Under the pieces are notes generated by a model that saw only the letters and a list, made by a program, of their open reading frames with translations, ran no database searches and had not been told where the DNA came from. Below, in pieces: positions 9,073-17,315 of a stretch of 40,296 nucleotides of DNA. Source of the DNA: an uncultured Lachnospiraceae bacterium (GTDB lineage: Bacteria > Bacillota > Clostridia > Lachnospirales > Lachnospiraceae). Position 1 is the first letter of the stretch. Each line of letters starts with the position of its first letter. Position numbers and translations under genes: made by a program. The stretch is taken from NCBI GenBank assembly GCA_949740385.1, contig CATJJD010000201.1:1-40296 (forward strand). The letters are read 5' to 3'.

Positions 9073-10027
9073 GGCGGCCGCGGCAGTGATGGCCGCCGTT
9101 TTGATTTTTATTGTTTTTTTCATTTTCATTCCTGTTTTTATTTTTTGCCGGGCTGTCGTCCGGATTCGTGCTCTCATGCTCACTCGTGTCTGTATTTTCA
9201 TTCGTGCTTTGATTTTTATTCGTGTTTTGATTTTCGTCACGGACGTTGTTTTTATCGCTGTTTGGTTTTCCGCCGCCGTGAGCTTCCTCCTCGTGGTGCT
9301 CCGTTTCTTTTATGTGCGCCCGCTCGCTGTCCGGCCGTGAGCAGCCGCCTTTTGAGAGGTCCTGGATTCGATCGCGGATCTGCCGCATGGTAAGCTTTTG
9401 CACTTCCTCGGTGGTGACGGATGGGTCCAGACTGTAAAGCTCCAGGTATGCCTGGTATTTGCCGCAGGACATCCCGCTTGCGTGGGCATCGGAGGCGTCC
9501 ATGGAATCCCCGGAGGAACAGTGCACATTGCGGTAGATACTCGTGCAGTCAGTCACAATGGCCAGCATCTCGTCTTTGCGATTCTCGTCGGAACCGAACA
9601 CCGTGACGGCGATGAAGGAGTCCGGCGAGTAGTAGGGCTGCATATCCTCCGTCTCCAATAGCAGGTGCAGCGCTTCCCGGTAGTCCAGGAAGCGGAGGTC
9701 TGTCTCGGCCAGAAGGGAATCTCCGTCCTCATTGTAGGAGCGGACGGAAATCACCCGGTCAAACCGGTTGACGTCCAGCTCAATGGACGGGTTTACGTCG
9801 ATGCTTATGGTGGAGATCGACGTAAACCAGGAGAGATAGCTGCTGCCGCCGATGAAAAAGAGCATGAAGCACGCCATGGCGACAGCGATTTTCCTTGCGG
9901 CGGGAACCGGTTTTCTGGAAAAATGCCTGGTTTTTACGGTGAGAAATTCTTTTGTGTGTATTATGAGCGCATCTTCGGCATGGATTTTGTCAAATGCCTG
10001 TGCAATTCTGTCATTCATTCCAATCAC
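9062..10027 (-). CDS. RsgI-like anti-sigma factor with Asn/Lys/Glu-rich tail
   Basis: Single TM (KIAVAMACFMLFFIGGSSYLSW) followed by STISIDVNPSIELDVNRFDRVISVRSYNEDG (RsgI-type extracytoplasmic domain); low-complexity tail; overlaps the ECF sigma gene. Confidence 0.8.
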   Translation of the reverse strand: MIGMNDRIAQAFDKIHAEDALIIHTKEFLTVKTRHFSRKPVPAARKIAVAMACFMLFFIGGSSYLSWFTSISTISIDVNPSIELDVNRFDRVISVRSYNEDGDSLLAETDLRFLDYREALHLLLETEDMQPYYSPDSFIAVTVFGSDENRKDEMLAIVTDCTSIYRNVHCSSGDSMDASDAHASGMSCGKYQAYLELYSLDPSVTTEEVQKLTMRQIRDRIQDLSKGGCSRPDSERAHIKETEHHEEEAHGGGKPNSDKNNVRDENQNTNKNQSTNENTDTSEHESTNPDDSPAKNKNRNENEKNNKNQNGGHHCRGRHGG

Positions 10028-10493
10028 CTCCCAACTTTTCCCTGAGCAGCTGCCTTGCGCGGGTCAGAAGCGTATAGACGGTATTTACGTTTTTTTTCAG
10101 TATACTGCCGATTTCGATGGCGGAGTAGCCCTCGTAGTAGTGCAGATAGACGACATTCCGGTATTTTGCCGGCAGAGACAGAACCGCGGCCAGCACGTCG
10201 CTGTTTTCCTCCGTAAGTCCGGCGCTCTCTGCGGGGAGCGCGTCCAGAGGAACGGTGCGGCTGCGGAAAAAGCTTTTGAGAAAATCCCGGCAGGCGTTGA
10301 TTGTGACCCTTATAAACCAGGCCTTTTCGTGCTCGGCACTTTTGAATACAACGGAACTAAGGACATATTTCAAAAAAACCGTTTGAAATATGTCCTCGGT
10401 GTCGTGGTAATTCTTCAGATGTATCATGCAGAGCCGCCGGACAGTATCGGCGTACTGCTCAACGGCTCTGTTTACCTCATGTTCGCTTCTCAT
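10011..10493 (-). CDS. RNA polymerase ECF-type sigma factor
   Basis: Region 2 YHDTEDIFQTVFLKYV and region 4 LPAKYRNVVYLHYYEGYSAIEIGSILKKNVNTVYTLLTRARQLLREKL; start taken at MRSEHEV. Confidence 0.9.
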   Translation of the reverse strand: MRSEHEVNRAVEQYADTVRRLCMIHLKNYHDTEDIFQTVFLKYVLSSVVFKSAEHEKAWFIRVTINACRDFLKSFFRSRTVPLDALPAESAGLTEENSDVLAAVLSLPAKYRNVVYLHYYEGYSAIEIGSILKKNVNTVYTLLTRARQLLREKLGGDWNE

Positions 10494-10522
10494 AGTGAAA
10501 CTCCGGTAAAATATGCTGGGGT

Positions 10523-10765
10523 TTATCTGCCGCAATGTCCTCCGCGGCCATTGTGGCTTCTGTGCGTCTTCTGGCAGATTGCTCTGTCGCAGTTGTCACA
10601 GTATCCGTCGTTGTCCCGGTCCACATAGCTGCAGTTCTTGCTGCAGTAGCCGCAGGTGTAGCTGTTGTTGTGGTTTCTGTGATGGCCGTGTGCAAAAACG
10701 GTTGAAGACTGCCCGAAGGACAGTACAAGTCCAAGTGTTACAATTCCTGCTATTACTCTCTTCAT
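10523..10765 (-). CDS. Small secreted Cys/His-rich protein with EF-hand-like loop
   Basis: Signal peptide MKRVIAGIVTLGLVLSFGQSSTVFAHG; CGYCSKNCSYVDRDNDGYCDNCDRAICQKTHRSHNGRGGHCGR; SD aggaggg. Confidence 0.7.
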   Translation of the reverse strand: MKRVIAGIVTLGLVLSFGQSSTVFAHGHHRNHNNSYTCGYCSKNCSYVDRDNDGYCDNCDRAICQKTHRSHNGRGGHCGR

Positions 10766-10990
10766 GATTCCCTCCTGTAAGTGGTTGTTAAATGACTGTT
10801 TCACTCATAATACGATTGAAGCAGGCAAATCCATTCAAAAATCTGAAATTATTTTTCAATATTTTTATTATATCACAATTTTCTTAAAAGGAAATATAAA
10901 AAGGCTCATATTGTACGCTGTTTTTTTGCTGACCACAATATATGGGGCGCATTTAGAAAAAATAGAAAAACCTTGATTTTGGGGGGAGTA

Positions 10991-11031
10991 TGGGGTAAGA
11001 TGGAGGAAAGGTGGCGGAATGTGGAGTGTCT
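10991..11031 (+). promoter_or_regulatory. Putative MraZ-binding direct repeats
   Basis: Four TGGNG units at 10991, 11001, 11012 and 11022 (10-11 nt spacing) upstream of mraZ. Confidence 0.6.
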
Positions 11032-11121
11032 GTTCCACTATGTGGCATAAAGTGGTGGATAAGTTGATAACCATGTGGATAACGACATAACCACCGGAAT
11101 GCTGTGAGGAGGTGAGCGCAC

Positions 11122-11553
11122 ATGTTCATGGGTGAGTACAACCATACGATCGACGCCAAGGGCAGAATGATCGTGCCGTCCAGATTCCGGGAGCAGCTGG
11201 GCAACGAATTCGTTGTGACAAAAGGGCTGGACGGATGTCTGTACGTGTATTCCAATGAAGAGTGGGCGCGCATCGAGGACAGTCTCCGCGAGAAGCCGCT
11301 GACATCCAAAGATGCAAGAAAGTTCCTGCGGTTCTTTTTTGCGGGTGCGGCAAACTGCGAGGTGGACAAACAGGGGAGAATTCTTCTGCCTGCGAATCTC
11401 AGAGAGTATGCCGGAATTGACAAGGAAGTCGTCTCGATCGGTGTGTTCAGCCGGGTGGAAATCTGGAGTAAGGAGCGTTATATGGACAACAGCGACTTTG
11501 ACGACATGGAGGAGATTGCAGAGCATATGGCGGAGCTTGGAATCGGAATTTAG
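11122..11553 (+). CDS. mraZ: Transcriptional regulator / division protein MraZ
   Basis: [26 protein letters not shown]; AbrB-like duplicated fold; followed by rsmH. Confidence 0.97.
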   Translation: MFMGEYNHTIDAKGRMIVPSRFREQLGNEFVVTKGLDGCLYVYSNEEWARIEDSLREKPLTSKDARKFLRFFFAGAANCEVDKQGRILLPANLREYAGIDKEVVSIGVFSRVEIWSKERYMDNSDFDDMEEIAEHMAELGIGI

Positions 11554-11595
11554 ATTCGGCTTCGAAGAGCTGCGGTGGGCCGGAAAGGAGAAGCG

Positions 11596-12657
11596 ATGGA
11601 ATTCAGACATACTTCAGTTTTGCTGAAAGAGACCATCGAAGGTCTGAACATCCGTCCCGACGGCATTTACGTGGACGGAACGCTGGGGGGAGCGGGACAT
11701 TCCGCAGAGATCTGCAGAAGATTAACGGGAGGAAGACTGATCGGCATCGATCAGGACAAAGATGCGATTGACGCAGCGGCAGAGAGGCTGCTGCCGTACA
11801 GAGAGAGGACAACAATCGTGCAGAGCAACTACGCCGACATGGCGGGTGTGCTTCGCACGCTTGAAATTCCGAAGGTGGACGGCATCCTTCTGGATCTTGG
11901 CGTGTCATCCTTTCAGCTGGATACGCCGGAGAGAGGATTCACCTACCGGGTGGAGGATGCCCCGCTGGACATGCGGATGGATGTCAGACAGACAGTCACC
12001 GCGCGGGATATTGTGAACAACTACAGTGAGGAGGAACTGTTTCGGATCATCCGGGATTACGGGGAAGAGCGGTTCGCGAAAAACATTGCAAAACACATCG
12101 TGGCGGCCCGTGCAGACGGGCCGATTGAGACGACCGGAGCGCTGAACGCCGTCATCGGAAGGGCAATTCCGATGCGGGCGAGGGACAAGGGACATCCGTC
12201 CAAACGAACCTATCAGGCGATTCGGATTGCGTTAAACCGCGAGCTGGATGTACTCAAAGACCACCTGGACGAAATGATCGGGCTGCTTGCACCGGGAGGG
12301 CGCATCTGCGTGATCACATTTCATTCCCTGGAGGATCGCATAGTTAAAGCATGCTTTAAAAAGAACGAAAACCCATGTACCTGCCCGCCAGATTTTCCGG
12401 TGTGCGTGTGTGGAAAAAAGCCAAAGGGACGCGTGATCAGCCGCCGGCCGATCACTGCATCCGCCGAAGAACTGGAGCGCAACCATCGCGCGGCAAGCGC
12501 TAAGCTCAGGGTGTTTGAAGTTTATCCTGCATCTCTGATGCAGGATGCCCGTCCGGCGAGGACCTGTCCTGCATCTTTGATGCAGGATGCCCGTCCGCCA
12601 GGACCAGACACCGCCGATGGTCTGCCAGACCCAACGACACTCCGGAAACATGATTAG
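11596..12657 (+). CDS. rsmH: 16S rRNA (cytosine1402-N4)-methyltransferase with repeat-bearing C-terminal tail
   Basis: [55 protein letters not shown] 11596 after SD aaaggag. Confidence 0.96.
   Translation: MEFRHTSVLLKETIEGLNIRPDGIYVDGTLGGAGHSAEICRRLTGGRLIGIDQDKDAIDAAAERLLPYRERTTIVQSNYADMAGVLRTLEIPKVDGILLDLGVSSFQLDTPERGFTYRVEDAPLDMRMDVRQTVTARDIVNNYSEEELFRIIRDYGEERFAKNIAKHIVAARADGPIETTGALNAVIGRAIPMRARDKGHPSKRTYQAIRIALNRELDVLKDHLDEMIGLLAPGGRICVITFHSLEDRIVKACFKKNENPCTCPPDFPVCVCGKKPKGRVISRRPITASAEELERNHRAASAKLRVFEVYPASLMQDARPARTCPASLMQDARPPGPDTADGLPDPTTLRKHD
12525..12608 (+). repeat. Two in-frame copies of a 42-nt palindromic repeat in the rsmH 3' end
   Basis: TCCTGCATC-TCT-GATGCAGGA at 12525-12545 and TCCTGCATC-TTT-GATGCAGGA at 12567-12587, each followed by TGCCCGTCCG; encodes [14 protein letters not shown] then [14 protein letters not shown]. 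Confidence 0.85.
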
Positions 12658-12677
12658 AAAGCAGGACAGAAATATAT

Positions 12678-13142
12678 ATGACAGATAATTATTACATCAA
12701 TGGGAATACCGTAAGAGAGCTCGACACACCTGTCCGCCCGCAGCGCAAAAGCCGCGAAGAAATAGAGCGAAGCCAGCGCAGAAAGAGCCGCAGAAACGCC
12801 GCAAGGCGAAACCGGCAGAGAGCGATGGGCATGAGCAGGAGCTATGTCTCGTTTCTGACGGTATGTGTGATTATTGTCGCACTTTCCTCGGCGGCGCTCG
12901 TGTCGCTTCAGGCACAGGTGACGGCCCGCATGAACCGCATCGCGGCGCTGCAGTCCCAGCTGGGGGATCTGCGGGCGGACAACGATGCAAAATACAAGAA
13001 TATGATGACGTCCGTGGACTTAAACTACATCAGGGACGTGGCCGTCAAAGAGCTTGGAATGACTTACCCCAGGGAGGATCAGATCGTATACTATACGGTC
13101 GAGACGCGCAACTATATGGATCAGTATTTTGATATTCCGTAG
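12678..13142 (+). CDS. ftsL: FtsL/DivIC-like cell-division protein
   Basis: Basic N-terminus, one TM, short coiled coil (VTARMNRIAALQSQLGDLRADND); position between rsmH and pbp. Confidence 0.75.
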   Translation: MTDNYYINGNTVRELDTPVRPQRKSREEIERSQRRKSRRNAARRNRQRAMGMSRSYVSFLTVCVIIVALSSAALVSLQAQVTARMNRIAALQSQLGDLRADNDAKYKNMMTSVDLNYIRDVAVKELGMTYPREDQIVYYTVETRNYMDQYFDIP

Positions 13143-13156
13143 AAGGGCAGGGGTTT

Positions 13157-15382
13157 TTGGTGAAAAGAAAGAGAAAGCCGCCGAAGAAATTCAGCCGTAA
13201 AATGCGCGGCAAGCTGATGACGCTTTTTTCCGTCATTGTGCTGTTGCTGTGCGGGCTGATCGGAAGGCTTATGTACATTGAGTATACGAGCGGAGAGAAA
13301 TACGAGAAAAAAGTGCTCTCTCTGCAGTCCTACGACAGCAAGGCAATTCCCTACCGGAGGGGCGATATTGTGGATTCCTCCGGCACACTGCTTGCCACGA
13401 GCGTCGCGGTGTATAATGTGATACTGGACTGCTCGGTCATGACAGACAGGGAGGAGTACATCGCGCCGACGATTCAGGCGCTGACGGAGTGCTTTCCCCA
13501 GCTGGACAGGGGCGATCTGGAGATCTATGCGAAGGACCAGAAGGACAGCAAGTACATCGTACTGCTGAAGAAGCTTCCCTACGACGAGGTACAGCCCTTT
13601 GTCGAGCTGCAGGATGCGGTGGATGAGGACGGAAACCGCATAAACCCCAACATAAAGGGCGTGTGGTTTGAGAAGGAGTACCAGAGAACATACCCCTACG
13701 GGCAGCTTGCGGCGTCGGTGATCGGCTTTACCGCCTCCGGCAATGTGGGAACGCTGGGGCTTGAAAACTATTATGACAGCGTATTAAACGGCGTCAACGG
13801 CCGCGAGTACGGCTATCTCAATTCGGACAACAACTTTGAGAAGACGGTTATCCCGGCGCAGGACGGAAAGACCCTTGTGTGCTCCATCGACGCCAACATT
13901 CAGTCCATTGTGGAGAAAAAAATCCTGGAGTTCAACGAGGCGTATAAGGACAACCACGAGGAGGGGCCCGGCAGCAAAAACACGGCGGTTATCATTATGA
14001 ACCCAAACAACGGGCGCATACTGGCCATGGCCAACTACCCGACGTTTGATCTGAATAACCCGAGAGATCTCTCGGAATTTCACACAGAGGCAGAGCTTGA
14101 GGAGCTTTCGGACGAGGACCTGTTAGAGGAGTTAAACCGCCTGTGGCAGAACTACTGTGTGACGGAGACCTATGAGCCGGGATCGGTCCAGAAGCCGCTG
14201 ACGGTGGCCTGCGGAATTGAGACGGGGACGGTTAAAAAAAATACGACCTTTGAGTGCGACGGAGGCGAGCAGTTTGACAGCTGGGTGAGCTGCGTCGTCC
14301 GCAGCGGTCACGGGACGGAGACGGTGGAGAAGTCGCTGATGGACTCCTGCAACGACGCCCTCATGCAGATGTCCTACCGGATCGGGGCAGAGAACTTTCT
14401 GGAGTACCAGTCCATATTCGGCTTCGGCCAGCAGACCGGCATTGATCTGCCGGGTGAGGCCAGCGCGGCGTCGCTTATGTTTACGCTGGACAATATCAAA
14501 CCCATCGACCTTGCCACCAACTCCTTCGGACAGAACTACAACTGCACGATGATTCAGATGGGGGCAGCGTTCTGCTCCCTGATCAACGGCGGCACTTACT
14601 ATCAGCCCCAGATTGTGGCAAAGATCACCGACGCGGAGGGCAACACCATAAAGGAAAACACGCCGCAGGCCGTAAAGCAGACCGTCTCGGCCAGCACAGG
14701 CGCGCTGCTTAAGGAGTACATGCTTCACACGGTCTCGGACGGAACCGGAAAGACGGCGAAGGTAGACGGCTATTCCATGGGAGGAAAGACCGGAACCGCC
14801 CAGAAATATCCCAGAGGCAACGGCAAGTATCTGGTGTCCTTTCTCGGGTATGCGCCGAATGAGAATCCGCAGCTGATGATTTACTGTGTGGTGGACGAGC
14901 CCAACGTGGAGGATCAGCCCCACAGCTATTTCGCCCAGGATATTGTGCGGGAGATACTGGAGGAGGTGCTTCCTTATATGAGCATCTATCCGGACGAGAA
15001 AAAGACCGGAATAAACGAGGGCCTGGATGTCACGGGCACAAATACCCAGTGGAAGGGCGGCAATCCGCCTCCTCCGCAGACGGACATGACAGGCGGCAGG
15101 GAAGACGGCGAGGAGGATGAAGAAGACGACGGCGGCGGCAGCCCGGAGGACGGGGAGGATGGCGACGGCGGAGACAGTCCGTCTGACCCAAAACCGCCTG
15201 ACGAAGAGGAGGATCCGGATACCGGAGACGATGGGGAAGGCGGGATTGATCTGCCGGAAGGAGGCGGTCCGGGCGGCGGAAATGCACCGCCGGGGGACGA
15301 TCCGGATGACGCCGCAGACCCCGGCAGCGGGGACAATGAGGATAACGAAGATAACCAGGATAACGGGGACGACGGGGCGTGA
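13157..15382 (+). CDS. Class B penicillin-binding protein (FtsI/PBP2-like) with acidic Gly/Asp/Pro tail
   Basis: YEPGSVQK (SxxK), SCN (SxN), GGKTGTAQ (KTG); about 100 residue low-complexity acidic C-terminus. Confidence 0.92.
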   Translation: MVKRKRKPPKKFSRKMRGKLMTLFSVIVLLLCGLIGRLMYIEYTSGEKYEKKVLSLQSYDSKAIPYRRGDIVDSSGTLLATSVAVYNVILDCSVMTDREEYIAPTIQALTECFPQLDRGDLEIYAKDQKDSKYIVLLKKLPYDEVQPFVELQDAVDEDGNRINPNIKGVWFEKEYQRTYPYGQLAASVIGFTASGNVGTLGLENYYDSVLNGVNGREYGYLNSDNNFEKTVIPAQDGKTLVCSIDANIQSIVEKKILEFNEAYKDNHEEGPGSKNTAVIIMNPNNGRILAMANYPTFDLNNPRDLSEFHTEAELEELSDEDLLEELNRLWQNYCVTETYEPGSVQKPLTVACGIETGTVKKNTTFECDGGEQFDSWVSCVVRSGHGTETVEKSLMDSCNDALMQMSYRIGAENFLEYQSIFGFGQQTGIDLPGEASAASLMFTLDNIKPIDLATNSFGQNYNCTMIQMGAAFCSLINGGTYYQPQIVAKITDAEGNTIKENTPQAVKQTVSASTGALLKEYMLHTVSDGTGKTAKVDGYSMGGKTGTAQKYPRGNGKYLVSFLGYAPNENPQLMIYCVVDEPNVEDQPHSYFAQDIVREILEEVLPYMSIYPDEKKTGINEGLDVTGTNTQWKGGNPPPPQTDMTGGREDGEEDEEDDGGGSPEDGEDGDGGDSPSDPKPPDEEEDPDTGDDGEGGIDLPEGGGPGGGNAPPGDDPDDAADPGSGDNEDNEDNQDNGDDGA

Positions 15383-15470
15383 CAGAAGGCAAATAGGCCG
15401 TGCCCTCTGGTTCTAGCTTACATCCGCAGAACATACATTAATACGAAGAAAGCATAGGAGAGGTCTTTGC

Positions 15471-17228
15471 ATGGAGCGAAACAAGACCTTTCACCGAAAG
15501 AAAATATGTGTATTTTTCTTCGCAGTACTGTTCTGCGGATGTGTTCTGCTTGGGCGTCTCGTATATCTTATGGTATTCCGCGGAGAGTACTACTCAAAGC
15601 TGGCCACGGACCTGCAGCAGAGAGAGCGGCAGATTAAGGCGGCCCGCGGCAAAATCATAGACGCAAACGGCGTGGTGCTTGCTTCCAACAAGTCTGTGTG
15701 CACGATCTCGGTCATTCACAACCAGATTGAGGACCCGGAGGCGGTTATAAACATGCTCGTAAAGGAGCTTGGCATTTCGGAGGAGCGGATCAGAAAGCGG
15801 GTGGAGAAGGTGACCTCCATCGAGCGGATCAAAAGCAACGTCGACAAGGAGACGGGAAACCGGATACTCTCCTACGGTTACGCCGGCGCGAAGGGGGATG
15901 AGGACTATAAAAGGGAGTACCCCTACGACGATCTGGCCTCGAAGGTGCTCGGCTTCACCGGCGGGGACAATCAGGGCATTATCGGCCTTGAGACGGTGTA
16001 CGACAGCTATCTGCAGGGAGAGGACGGGACGATACTGACGACGACGGACGCAAGGGGCGTGGAGGTGGACAATATCGGGGAGGAGCGTGTGGAGCCCGTC
16101 CCGGGCAACAATCTCCACATCTCTCTGGACTACAACATTCAGATGTTCGCGGCCCAGGCGGCGGAGAAGGCGTATCTGCAGAAGGATGCGGACTCGGTGA
16201 GCGTCCTTGTCATGAACCCGAAGAACGGAGAAATCATGGCACTGGCGGATTACCCGGAGTTCAACCTGAACGAACCCTTTACGCTGATTGAGCAGTACGA
16301 GGAGTATGCGGGAACCGACGAGGAGCAGGACTGCCTGAACCAGATGTGGCGCAACCACTGTGTGAGCGACACCTACGAGCCGGGCTCGACATTTAAGATC
16401 ATAACAACCTGCGCGGCGCTGGAGGAGCATGTGGTGTCGCCGGACGACAGCTTTTACTGTCCCGGCTACATTGTGGTGGAGGACCGCAGAATCCGCTGCC
16501 ACAGAACCCAGGGCCACGGCGCGGAAAACTTTGTGCAGGGCATTGAAAATTCCTGCAATCCGGTGTTTATCACCGTGGGGCAGCGGCTTGGGGTAAGCCG
16601 TTTCTACGACTACTTCGAGCAGTTTCAGCTCCTGAAAAAGACGAACATCGACCTGCCGGGGGAGGCGGCCACCATCATGCACAGGGAGGACAACATCGGG
16701 CCGGTGGAGCTTGCCACCATCTCCTTCGGGCAGTCCTTTCAGATTACGCCGATTCAGCTGGTCACGACGGTGTCCTCCTTTATCAACGGGGGAACAAGAG
16801 TGACGCCGCATTTCGGTGTGCGGGTGGAGACGCCGGAGGGCGAGGTTTTGGAGGAGCTGACCTACGAGACGACAGAGGGCGTCTGCACAGAGGAGACCTC
16901 CGCCACGATCCGGCAGCTTCTGGAAAAGGTAGTGTCCGAGGGCGGCGGAAACAAGGCGTACATAGAGGGCTATGAGATCGGCGGAAAGACCGCAACCTCC
17001 CAGACGCTGCCGCGCTCCGCCAATCGCTCCATCTCCTCCTTTCTCGGTTTTGCGCCGGCCGACGACCCGCAGGTTCTCGTGCTGGTCATCATCCGAAATC
17101 CCCAGGGCGTCTACTACGGCGGAACCATTGCGGCTCCGGTGGCGCGGGAGATTTTTTCCAACATTCTGCCGTATCTTGGAATCGAGCCGGACCAGGCGGC
17201 CAAAAAGGATGAGAAAACCGAAGAGTAG
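15471..17228 (+). CDS. Second class B penicillin-binding protein (SpoVD/FtsI-like)
   Basis: YEPGSTFK (SxxK), SCN, GGKTATSQ (KTA variant of KTG); dimerisation domain AARGKIIDANGVVLASN. Confidence 0.92.
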   Translation: MERNKTFHRKKICVFFFAVLFCGCVLLGRLVYLMVFRGEYYSKLATDLQQRERQIKAARGKIIDANGVVLASNKSVCTISVIHNQIEDPEAVINMLVKELGISEERIRKRVEKVTSIERIKSNVDKETGNRILSYGYAGAKGDEDYKREYPYDDLASKVLGFTGGDNQGIIGLETVYDSYLQGEDGTILTTTDARGVEVDNIGEERVEPVPGNNLHISLDYNIQMFAAQAAEKAYLQKDADSVSVLVMNPKNGEIMALADYPEFNLNEPFTLIEQYEEYAGTDEEQDCLNQMWRNHCVSDTYEPGSTFKIITTCAALEEHVVSPDDSFYCPGYIVVEDRRIRCHRTQGHGAENFVQGIENSCNPVFITVGQRLGVSRFYDYFEQFQLLKKTNIDLPGEAATIMHREDNIGPVELATISFGQSFQITPIQLVTTVSSFINGGTRVTPHFGVRVETPEGEVLEELTYETTEGVCTEETSATIRQLLEKVVSEGGGNKAYIEGYEIGGKTATSQTLPRSANRSISSFLGFAPADDPQVLVLVIIRNPQGVYYGGTIAAPVAREIFSNILPYLGIEPDQAAKKDEKTEE

Positions 17229-17315
17229 CTCATATTCCGGTTGTAATCTTTTCGAGAATGGAATACAATAGTATACAATGCTTATGATATACACCGACAG
17301 AAAAGAGGGAGAGAG

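Noticed and set aside
15030-15434. Pro/Arg-rich minus-strand ORFs at the PBP tail
   Set aside because: Mirror of the acidic Gly/Asp low-complexity coding sequence.
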